Virus record (IMG/VR): IMGVR_UViG_3300027985_000843
Span: 1-64,000 of that record
Strand: one strand, 5' to 3'
Origin: a virus
Length of the DNA: 64,000 bases
Below the pieces are notes generated by a model that worked only from the letters and a program-made list of their open reading frames with translations, made no database searches and was not told where the DNA came from. Positions 46,056 to 53,014 of this stretch are shown here, piece by piece. Made by a program: the position numbers and the translations under genes. The stretch's first letter is position 1. Every line of letters begins with the position of its first letter.

Positions 46056-46593
46056 CGACGGGTTCGACCTGGAGTCCGATTGGCAGCTGGTTCGGCCCCA
46101 GCCCCAAGCCACACCCCGGCCGGACATCTTCCAACGGACTCTCGCGGAGGCCCAGCAACGGGCCTTGGCCCGTATCAGCGAAAAGTACCAGGGGAAGGCA
46201 GCCACCGACGGATACCTCGTCGACAGCGTCCAGATCTTCATGGATGAGTGGTTCCAGTGCCTCCGCAGTCAGGACAGGGCGGGCCTCGTGGAAGCCATCA
46301 TCGAGGGGCAGAACATGTCATCCTCGGAGATACGAGGATTCGTCCGAGCCCTGCCCATGACCTTTCTCGTCAGGGTGTCTGAGGCGGCCCTCTCCGGGGC
46401 CAAGGGCATTCACGCTCTGCTTTCGGTGGAGTGCAACCGGCGGACAGGAGTGGTTCGGGACTACGAAATCAAGAGGATCGGTGATCGCATTCGCGTAGAT
46501 GTCTTCACGGGCGACCAAAAGACGTTTCACTTTTTCCTCGATGATGACTTTCAAGTAGACAACACCGACACAGATGATTCAGCCAACCCCTGA
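46045..46593 (+). CDS. hypothetical protein with DLESDW-RPQP N-terminus
   Basis: 182 aa; overlaps the previous gene by 11 nt. Starts FDLESDWQLVRPQP, matching the start of the unrelated protein at 13605 (minus). Alpha/beta core and acidic end. The shared start suggests a common docking signal. Confidence 0.75.
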   Translation: MTSDDGFDLESDWQLVRPQPQATPRPDIFQRTLAEAQQRALARISEKYQGKAATDGYLVDSVQIFMDEWFQCLRSQDRAGLVEAIIEGQNMSSSEIRGFVRALPMTFLVRVSEAALSGAKGIHALLSVECNRRTGVVRDYEIKRIGDRIRVDVFTGDQKTFHFFLDDDFQVDNTDTDDSANP

Positions 46594-47248
46594 CAACCCT
46601 GTGCTGGTTTTCCAGCATGCCCACGCGGAAGTCCTGGACCACTTCCAAGCCCAAGGCGCCTACGGTCGCGAGGGCTGGCTCAGCATCGGAGCTGTCGAGA
46701 ACTTCGTTTTCCACGCCAGTCGGCTGAACGGTAACTGGGGTGTCGTATGGGGGCTCCTCGACACGGAGTACCTCGTGCTCGATGAGCCCCTTCGATCCAT
46801 GGTCGATTCGGGCAAGTACATCGACCTCTTCAGAGCCATATGGGAAGTCCGCTTCCAGCTCAGTGAGGGCGCCGACGTGCGACGTCTCGTCGATGATATC
46901 GCCCAGTGGCTCAACACAGGGGACCCCTGCCCACAACTCGGACTCGGGCAGCTCACCCAACAGCAACAACTCGACAACCTCCTGTTCCTACTCACCCTCG
47001 CTGCTCAGAACGAGCTGGTTCGGCCAGCCATGTTCGTCTACGCACGTATTGACCGGGCCGCTGAACAAGAAGACAAGGTGTTCAAAAAACGCCTTCTAAA
47101 CGGCTTACTTACCCTCATTAAGCTTATTGAACGCTGGGCCCCTTTGGGGAGTCCAGCATCTTTGCTGCTGAGCCTCTCTGACACGCACAAGCTCGATAGC
47201 CGCCTGCGAGCCAAGATCGAGTCTCTTCTTGTGCCCCCGGAAGTGTGA
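46574..47248 (+). CDS. hypothetical helical protein
   Basis: 224 aa; overlaps the gene before by 20 nt. Mostly helical (LDNLLFLLTLAAQNELVRPAM), some Trp/Phe-rich strands near 50-70. No family recognised. Confidence 0.7.
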   Translation: MIQPTPDNPVLVFQHAHAEVLDHFQAQGAYGREGWLSIGAVENFVFHASRLNGNWGVVWGLLDTEYLVLDEPLRSMVDSGKYIDLFRAIWEVRFQLSEGADVRRLVDDIAQWLNTGDPCPQLGLGQLTQQQQLDNLLFLLTLAAQNELVRPAMFVYARIDRAAEQEDKVFKKRLLNGLLTLIKLIERWAPLGSPASLLLSLSDTHKLDSRLRAKIESLLVPPEV

Positions 47249-47249
47249 C

Positions 47250-47771
47250 ATGCCGGAGATTCTACGAACCAGGGACGTCGTGCTCTTTACGAAGGGTGCG
47301 ACGATGACCGTTGCTGCCAGCTCTGCCATGATCTCTCAAGGATGGGCTGGAGGACAAGGGGTCGCGTGGGCCGATTCGCCAAGCGACGAATTCATGGTGA
47401 CATTCGCCGATGGCGGGCGCGGGGCCGGGTACGTCCTGTGGGGCCACGATGAGGTGTCCGACCGGTACACGGCCATCACCGGACAGCAGGTGGCCTACGG
47501 CTATGTGACCATCGTGGCAGGCTCCAGCATCATGTCCACCGTGACCTACGAGAGGTACACCTATGCCAGCAGGCTGGCCGGCCCCCTTGTCGAGATCGAC
47601 TACACGCCCCCCGTCAAGCTTTACTGGTCCCTCCGAGGCTACTTCACGACCGAGGACGAGTGGACCTTGTCGGGCGACCCCCGCGCACCAAACGTGGATC
47701 CTGTTGGCTTCGTGACGCAGAAGCCCACGGCCTTGACCAATTACTTCCTCACCTTGCAGACGACACTATGA
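47250..47771 (+). CDS. hypothetical beta-rich protein
   Basis: 173 aa from ATG 47250, 1 nt after the preceding stop. Many Gly, Thr and Tyr residues (VTYERYTYASRLAGPLVEID) suggest a beta-sandwich, possibly a structural protein. Overlaps the next gene by 4 nt (ATGA). Confidence 0.65.
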   Translation: MPEILRTRDVVLFTKGATMTVAASSAMISQGWAGGQGVAWADSPSDEFMVTFADGGRGAGYVLWGHDEVSDRYTAITGQQVAYGYVTIVAGSSIMSTVTYERYTYASRLAGPLVEIDYTPPVKLYWSLRGYFTTEDEWTLSGDPRAPNVDPVGFVTQKPTALTNYFLTLQTTL

Positions 47772-48412
47772 ATCAAGACACCCGCTTCGTGTTGGCAATC
47801 TGGATCGCCGCCCTCCCCATCCTCATTCCGAGCCTCGTTCTGTCGGCCTGTGGTGCCCCTCAGACGCCCTCAGATGCTCCCTATGGGGTCGAGGCCCCTC
47901 CGGAGTATGACCGGGCTTCCTGGGGCCGCTGGGTCGACCAGGACGGGGATTGCCAAGACACCCGACAGGAGGTTCTCATTCGAGACAGTCAAATTCCAGT
48001 CACTTTGGACGAAAGTGGTTGCAAAGTCTTGACAGGGAAGTGGATCTGCCCATACACTGGTGTTGAATTTTCTGAGCCAGACGATTTGGATATCGACCAC
48101 ACAGTAGCTTTGAAGGAAGCCCATGAGAGCGGTGGGTATGCTTGGGACACCTCCGAAAAGAAGGTGTACTTCAACGATCTTGGAGAGCTGCATCTTCAAG
48201 CGGTGTCACGATCAGCCAACCGTTCCAAAGGATCGAGGAACCCAAGTGCTTGGCTCCCACCTCGAAAAGCTGCCCGATGTGCGTACATTCACACTTGGGT
48301 TAGGCTAAAGGACCGGTGGCACCTTGAGACGGACCTCATCGAAGATGCTGTCATCACATACATGCTCAAGATCTGCGAAAAAGGGGGGATCCCAGTCACG
48401 CCGCAAGACTGA
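47768..48412 (+). CDS. secreted/lipoprotein HNH nuclease
   Basis: 214 aa. N-terminal helix with lipobox-like LSAC (Cys28). Nuclease: DLDIDHTVALKEAHESGG (Asp-x-Asp-His, His111), then LQAVSRSANRSKGSRNPSAWLPP (Asn151) - the GmrSD-C/DUF1524-type secreted HNH pattern of bacterial extracellular nucleases. Exported nuclease in a phage is uncommon. The 3' half is AT-richer than its neighbours. Confidence 0.8.
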   Translation: MNQDTRFVLAIWIAALPILIPSLVLSACGAPQTPSDAPYGVEAPPEYDRASWGRWVDQDGDCQDTRQEVLIRDSQIPVTLDESGCKVLTGKWICPYTGVEFSEPDDLDIDHTVALKEAHESGGYAWDTSEKKVYFNDLGELHLQAVSRSANRSKGSRNPSAWLPPRKAARCAYIHTWVRLKDRWHLETDLIEDAVITYMLKICEKGGIPVTPQD

Positions 48413-49157
48413 GCCCATTTCCAGCCACCCTGTATTTGCAGAGTGGGACCACGCCAAAAACCAATTGGCTGGCCTTGATCCTGAAAAGATCACCAAAGCG
48501 TCGCAGACCCCTTGTTTTTGGGTCTGTTCTGTATGCGACCATAGGTGGAAGACAGCTCCCCACGCCCGTACCCGACAAACAAAAACAGCAGGCTGCCCCG
48601 AGTGTGCCAGGATAGCTAGAATCAAGGATATTCCTCCCGGGGCAAAGTTTGGGTCTTGGACAGTGCTATCACGAGATGATTCGAAGAAGGGTCTCGTGGG
48701 TATGGTCTACTGGCAGGTACAATGTGAGTGTGGGACGGTTTCCTCTATCCCTGGCACGCACTTGAGGGGCGGCCAGTCCACACGGTGTCGAATCTGTGCT
48801 GGCAAAGCTCAAAGAGTCACACAACAGATCACGGGTCTTCAGTGGCGATCAATGATAAACGGGGCTAAAGAAAGAGGTCTGGACTTCGAAGTCACCAAAG
48901 AAGAAGTGTTCCAGCTTTTTGAGGCTCAAGGAAGACGATGCTCTCTGTCAGGAGTTTCTATCACTCTGGCCTCGACTTACGAGGACCACCGTAATGGGGG
49001 GACAACCGCATCATTGGATCGGATTGACAGCTCCAAGGGCTACATCCTGGGCAATGTGCAGTGGGTGCACGTCGCCATCAACATGATGAAGGGACCGTTG
49101 ACGGACGAAGACTTTGTACGGTGGTGCCGAAAGGTTGTGCTGCACGCACCAGACTAG
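48345..49157 (+). CDS. zinc-ribbon plus HNH homing-type endonuclease
   Basis: About 270 aa; ATG 48345 (or 48324) overlaps the upstream gene by ~70 nt. Residues ~28-90: HPVFAEWDHAKNQL...CFWVCSVCDHRWKTAP...GCPECA, a PF14311-type zinc ribbon. A second Cys module (CECGTVSSI..CRICAG) follows, then an HNH: RRCSLSGVSI...TASLDRIDSSKGY..GNVQWVHVAINMMKG. AT-richer DNA than neighbours. Likely a homing endonuclease inserted after the secreted nuclease. Confidence 0.8.
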   Translation: MLSSHTCSRSAKKGGSQSRRKTEPISSHPVFAEWDHAKNQLAGLDPEKITKASQTPCFWVCSVCDHRWKTAPHARTRQTKTAGCPECARIARIKDIPPGAKFGSWTVLSRDDSKKGLVGMVYWQVQCECGTVSSIPGTHLRGGQSTRCRICAGKAQRVTQQITGLQWRSMINGAKERGLDFEVTKEEVFQLFEAQGRRCSLSGVSITLASTYEDHRNGGTTASLDRIDSSKGYILGNVQWVHVAINMMKGPLTDEDFVRWCRKVVLHAPD

Positions 49158-49348
49158 AGGAGCAGTGCCTCATCCCACGCTTCGTCAGTTCCCTTGAAAG
49201 CGTCGAAGTCGAACTCAACCCCTCGCTCACTCAAGTGCCGCATGAGTTCCCCGTAGAACAAGATCCTGTCCGGGATGCCCGGAACCTGTTCGGCTACCGT
49301 ATCCATGAGGGCCAGGATGGTATCGTTCACGTCTTTCGAGTTGCTCAC
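49154..49348 (-). CDS. small hypothetical protein
   Basis: 64 aa, coupled to the gene upstream (ATGA). Acidic helical (VNDTILALMDTVAEQVPGI). Unknown. Confidence 0.65.
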   Translation of the reverse strand: MSNSKDVNDTILALMDTVAEQVPGIPDRILFYGELMRHLSERGVEFDFDAFKGTDEAWDEALLL

Positions 49349-49635
49349 GGTTTCACCTCGTAGTGGCTCTCGTCCTCAAGGGGCTGGCCGCATCGGTCAC
49401 ATTGGAAATGGTGAGCCCCTGCCTCCCAGTCTTCCCTCTCGACCCAGGTAGTGCCCCCGCCGGGGCACTCATCTGACTCGTAGGTGTCGACGTTCTGCCA
49501 ATAGGGCTGGCCCACAGCGAGCCCACAGGACCACTCGACCTTTACCGGGTCGACCAGCTCGTTGGGGTCTGCACAGAGGGGCTCGGGGAGGTAAGGCGGG
49601 TCCTCAGGTTCTTCGAACGCTGTGAATTCGGTCAT
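49345..49635 (-). CDS. acidic zinc-ribbon protein
   Basis: 96 aa. Very acidic, with CGLAVGQ, CPGGG and a final HFQCDRCGQPL ribbon half. Probably one zinc site. Unknown. Confidence 0.65.
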   Translation of the reverse strand: MTEFTAFEEPEDPPYLPEPLCADPNELVDPVKVEWSCGLAVGQPYWQNVDTYESDECPGGGTTWVEREDWEAGAHHFQCDRCGQPLEDESHYEVKP

Positions 49636-49636
49636 G

Positions 49637-49996
49637 TCAGGTCAATCCTAGCTCGGCACGAATACGCCGAAGAAGGTCGATTTCCGTGTCGGAAGCACTG
49701 ACTTTCCTGCCCAACAGGTCGGCAACCTCCGTCAGCAGACTTCGTCGAGTGCTCTCTCGCTTGTTCCTGGCGCAGTCGCTGCACATGTCGCTGTCGTCGC
49801 CAGCGTAGATGTCCTCCATGAAGTCGCCACAGCCAGGGCAGGGATAGTGCCCGAACTCCCCGGGCTGCAACTTCTTGAAGGCTTTGATCTCGTCAACCGA
49901 CGCCTGCATGCAGAATTCCGAACAGAAGCCGAAGGTGTCTACCTTGAACCCGCAGTCAGGGCAATTTCCCTCGTCAGTTTTTCCCTTGATCGCCAT
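49637..49996 (-). CDS. double zinc-finger protein
   Basis: 119 aa from ATG 49996, overlapping the upstream gene by 23 nt. CPDCGFKVDTFGFCSEFC then YPCPGCGDFM...MCSDCARNK: two zinc modules, followed by a helical end. Similar to small phage zinc proteins; function unknown. Confidence 0.7.
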   Translation of the reverse strand: MAIKGKTDEGNCPDCGFKVDTFGFCSEFCMQASVDEIKAFKKLQPGEFGHYPCPGCGDFMEDIYAGDDSDMCSDCARNKRESTRRSLLTEVADLLGRKVSASDTEIDLLRRIRAELGLT

Positions 49997-50591
49997 CCTC
50001 GTCCTCGTCTTCCGGCAAGGGCTCATCGACGTCCTCTCCGACGCCTTCCTGCCCCTTGTAGTCGCTGTGCTCCGCTTCTTGGACCGACGTGGGTATCTCG
50101 CCCGGGAAGGCCGGCATGGGCACGCCTGGCCGGCGTATCAGGGCACGACCCAGCTCGATGGCCTCGTTCGCCACACGAGTCACTCGATTCACCGCCTCGA
50201 TAGCTCGGCGTTCGGCCTCCATGTCCGTCGGGCTGTTGGCTGCGATACGACGCGCACTCTCAGCTCGAATGTCTGCATCTCCAAGACGTGTGAGGACGGC
50301 TTCCATGTGATGGATCAACAACAGACGGTCCTCCATCTGAAGCCGGCGGCGGCCCATCTCCTCCCAGAACACCACGGCCGCCTCATTGGGTCGATACTCC
50401 GGCCCGTACTCCAGCGTACCGTCCGCGTGCACGATCACAAGAATGCGCTCTTTCGAGGTCCCGATGACCAGGTCCCCGGGGCGCACTCGGTCCCGCATGC
50501 TCATCTCGTGCGTGATGAATCGCCTGTGAGGCGCCACGCGGGCGTCATCCCAGAACAGCTTCATCACGTCGTCTTTCTTGTCGTCTGCCAT
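49974..50591 (-). CDS. leaderless hypothetical protein with acidic tail
   Basis: 205 aa; ATG 50591 is 6 nt from its class I box. N-terminal beta part (RVRPGDLVIGTSKERILVIV), a long helix with Arg/Glu pairs, and an acidic C-terminus (EDVDEPLPEDEDEDGDQ). First gene of a four-gene leftward unit. Confidence 0.7.
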   Translation of the reverse strand: MADDKKDDVMKLFWDDARVAPHRRFITHEMSMRDRVRPGDLVIGTSKERILVIVHADGTLEYGPEYRPNEAAVVFWEEMGRRRLQMEDRLLLIHHMEAVLTRLGDADIRAESARRIAANSPTDMEAERRAIEAVNRVTRVANEAIELGRALIRRPGVPMPAFPGEIPTSVQEAEHSDYKGQEGVGEDVDEPLPEDEDEDGDQGKN

Positions 50592-50597
50592 GCGAGG

Positions 50598-50622
50598 AAC
50601 TTACACCAGACCGGTGTAGGAT
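50598..50622. promoter_or_regulatory. divergent pair of class I promoters
   Basis: GGTGTAAGTT on minus (50598-50607; gap 6) and GGTGTAGGAT on plus (50613-50622; gap 6 to ATG 50629), 5 bp apart. Confidence 0.8.
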
Positions 50623-50628
50623 CCCACC

Positions 50629-50802
50629 ATGCATATCGCTCACGTGGACGAAGTAAACAAGCGTCTCCTCTTGGTCGACGAATTCGAGACGGAGACAGAC
50701 GACGGCGGAACCGTGCTGGCGGAGCACCATATGGAGGTGGATCTCAAGGACTTGGAAGGGTGGGCCAACGCTCTAGGGTACCGTCTGGTAGGTAACCCGT
50801 GA
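50629..50802 (+). CDS. 57-aa leaderless small protein
   Basis: Starts at the predicted transcript end. Acidic beta-hairpin plus helix (HIAHVDEVNKRLLLVDEFET). Its stop overlaps the GTG of the next gene. Confidence 0.65.
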   Translation: MHIAHVDEVNKRLLLVDEFETETDDGGTVLAEHHMEVDLKDLEGWANALGYRLVGNP

Positions 50803-51083
50803 GGCCCTCCAAACCAAACGACCTCATAGAGGCCGCCGAACACTGGGAAAAACAGGCCGAAGAGGCCGAATGTATGGCAAAGTGGGACCGCGACCACGGA
50901 ATCGACATGTCTCAGCCGGGCCAGTCTGCTGGGGATCACAAGGCCGCAACATACCGCAAGGTCGCTCGAACACTTCGCCTTGAGGCCGCCACCGGCGAAC
51001 CTCATTGCCACTGCCACGAAAAACCAGTTCGCCAGTGCCCTTCCTCCGGGATGGGGGCTCGGATACCAGGAGTCAACGCGTGA
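50799..51083 (+). CDS. small hypothetical protein, GTG start
   Basis: 94 aa. Helical (LIEAAEHWEKQAEEAECMAK) with HCHCHEK near the end, a possible metal site. I recall a similar small helical phage protein. GTGA overlaps on both sides. Confidence 0.65.
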   Translation: MRPSKPNDLIEAAEHWEKQAEEAECMAKWDRDHGIDMSQPGQSAGDHKAATYRKVARTLRLEAATGEPHCHCHEKPVRQCPSSGMGARIPGVNA

Positions 51084-51427
51084 AACGTCGAGCTTTTCTT
51101 CAGGTGCTTGCTGTCACAGCAGTGCCGCTGGTGGGGTCTTTCCAAGGCGACACTGAGGACGCCTACATTCAGCTCTACGACGGCGACAAGGCGGTGACCA
51201 AGCCGCTACCCACCAAGTTCAGGTGGAACAGCAAGATGACGGTCACGGTCCAACCCTCACAACCTATCCGAGTGACCCGTGCTGTCCTGTACTCCCCCAA
51301 GGTGGGCCGAAGGAATCACGACATCGACCCCCTCATCATCAAGCCTTCGACTGAATTAACGGTGACTTGGGAGATCGGCGCGGTTTCCTCAAAAGATTTT
51401 CCGAACTCCTCCCGACGGCGAGCGTAG
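51080..51427 (+). CDS. Tat-type exported small protein
   Basis: 115 aa from GTG 51080. KRRAFLQVLAVTAVPLVGS is a short twin-arginine-like signal. The mature part is a beta domain of ~90 residues. Its last codons contain the class II promoter of the next gene, so the C-terminal NSSRRRA is dictated by promoter sequence. Confidence 0.65.
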   Translation: MKRRAFLQVLAVTAVPLVGSFQGDTEDAYIQLYDGDKAVTKPLPTKFRWNSKMTVTVQPSQPIRVTRAVLYSPKVGRRNHDIDPLIIKPSTELTVTWEIGAVSSKDFPNSSRRRA

Positions 51428-51430
51428 TAG
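51401..51430 (+). promoter_or_regulatory. class II (ECF-like) promoter
   Basis: CCGAAC-N16-CGTAGTAG before ATG 51435, gap 5. Confidence 0.8.
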
Positions 51431-51434
51431 GGAC

Positions 51435-51812
51435 ATGGCGTGGATTGATACACTCAAGGTTGGGGACAAGGTGATCGTTGACCATGGCGGGTGGCCTAGC
51501 ACTTCACACCTGCGCACGGTTACGCGTCTGACGAAGACGCAGATCATCTTGAACAACGACGCGAAGTACAACCGAAAAACCGGTCATAAGGTCGGGACGG
51601 GGATCTACTACTCCTCATCCCTCCGGGAAGCCACGCCGGAAGCCCTCAAGGAAATGCAGCAGCTCAGGGCTCTCACGAAGGCCAAGCGAGAGCTTTGGGA
51701 CTTCGCGGAGAAGATCAACAGGATGTCAGTGCATGAGATCCATCGAGACGAGGCCCTGTCGAGCAAGCTGCAACAGATCACCGACAGCATCAGGGAAGGA
51801 TCGGAATCATGA
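51435..51812 (+). CDS. hypothetical protein with small barrel N-terminus
   Basis: 125 aa from a class II promoter. Starts with a KOW/SH3-like barrel (LKVGDKVIVDHGGWPSTS), then a basic helix pair. Coupled (ATGA) to the DUF932 gene. Possibly its partner. Confidence 0.7.
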   Translation: MAWIDTLKVGDKVIVDHGGWPSTSHLRTVTRLTKTQIILNNDAKYNRKTGHKVGTGIYYSSSLREATPEALKEMQQLRALTKAKRELWDFAEKINRMSVHEIHRDEALSSKLQQITDSIREGSES

Positions 51813-52774
51813 CAGCCGAAGTCGAAACCATGTTCAGCGTTCGAGACGTCCCGTGGCACGGTATGGGGGTCATCCTCGACAACCCGCCGACCCCCGCTGA
51901 AGCCATCCGCCTCGCCGGCCTCGACTGGGAAGTTGCCAAGCAGCCCCTCTACTGCAAGCTGGAGGGACAGGAGAAGTCCGCCCCCGCTTACGCAACCGTG
52001 CGCCTGACGGATCAAAGCATTCTCGGGATCGTCGGGCCCTCCTACACAGTGGTCCAGAACGCCAAGGCGTTCGACTTCTTCCAACCCTTCATCGACTCCG
52101 GTGCCGTCACCATCGAAACGGCCGGAAGCCTCAAAGAAGGTCGCCGGGTCTGGATTCTCGCCCGGATCAAGGAAGATCCCGTTGAAATCCTGAAGAACGA
52201 CCCCGTCAAGCGCTACATGCTCCTGAGCAACAGCCACGACGGGACGCTCGCAGTACGTGCCGGATTCACCGGGATTCGAGTGGTGTGCTCGAACACCCTA
52301 CAGTGGGCCCACAAGGAAGGCGCAATCCTGCGCATCCGGCACAGCCGCAACGTGCACGACGCTCTCAGCCTCGTGCAGAACGTGATGGACGTCGCCAACC
52401 GCGAGTTTGCCGGGACCGTCGAGCAGATGAAGGCCATGGTCCGCAAGGGTGTCGTCGACGTGGACATCGCTAAGTACGTCCGCGAGGTCTTCCGCCCCAA
52501 GGTCTTCGTCACCAAGGGGGAGGAAGAGCGGTACGACAAGGAAGGCGCCGGCCAGATCATCGCCAAGGTGCTCCCTCTCTTCCAAGAGGAGAATGAGCGG
52601 ATGCCGGCGGCGAGTGGTACCGCCTGGACGATGTACAACGCCGTGACGGCCTTCCTTACCCACCAGCGGGGCCGAGATCAGTCCTCGCGGCTCGACTCCC
52701 AGTGGTACGGAGACTCGGCTGTCAAGAGCCGCAAGGCCCTCACGGTCGCCACCAAGTTCGCCGCTTTCGGGTGA
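51809..52774 (+). CDS. DUF932 (TIGR03299-type) phage/plasmid protein
   Basis: 321 aa, full length. Family hallmarks: WHGMGVILDNPPTPAEAIRLAGLDWEV at the start, GIVGPSYTVVQNAKAFDFF, ILARI, LLSNSHDGTLAVRAGFTGIRVVCSNTL, and the Lys/Asp helical end. It is common on phages and plasmids; the function is unknown, though a DNA-related early role is usually assumed. Ends TGA, 18 nt before the next gene. Confidence 0.9.
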   Translation: MTAEVETMFSVRDVPWHGMGVILDNPPTPAEAIRLAGLDWEVAKQPLYCKLEGQEKSAPAYATVRLTDQSILGIVGPSYTVVQNAKAFDFFQPFIDSGAVTIETAGSLKEGRRVWILARIKEDPVEILKNDPVKRYMLLSNSHDGTLAVRAGFTGIRVVCSNTLQWAHKEGAILRIRHSRNVHDALSLVQNVMDVANREFAGTVEQMKAMVRKGVVDVDIAKYVREVFRPKVFVTKGEEERYDKEGAGQIIAKVLPLFQEENERMPAASGTAWTMYNAVTAFLTHQRGRDQSSRLDSQWYGDSAVKSRKALTVATKFAAFG

Positions 52775-52792
52775 TTCGCCTCGGGGGAAACG

Positions 52793-53014
52793 ATGCGCGG
52801 TATCCTGCTTCTCCTCGCCATCAGCCTGTCGGCCCTGCCGACGGGCTCCCCCAAGGCCCACTGCCATTCCGCTTGCTACCAGTGCAGGGTTCGCTGCAAG
52901 CAACGTGCTCCGGACCCCACCACGTGTGTCCACGCCTGCCTGGAGGCCAAGCGTAGCTGCTGCGCCTCCTGCGGGCTTGGCCCCGGACCCCTAACCACCT
53001 GCGATTGCACATGA
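52793..53014 (+). CDS. secreted Cys-rich peptide
   Basis: 73 aa. Signal peptide MRGILLLLAISLSALPTGS, then about 13 Cys in 50 residues (HSACYQCRVRC, CVHACLEAKRSCCASCG, CDCT). Such dense Cys suggests disulfide-knotted or metal-binding secreted peptide. GGGGG-AAACG precedes ATG. Its stop overlaps the next ATG (ATGA). Nothing similar is known to me in phages. Confidence 0.65.
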   Translation: MRGILLLLAISLSALPTGSPKAHCHSACYQCRVRCKQRAPDPTTCVHACLEAKRSCCASCGLGPGPLTTCDCT

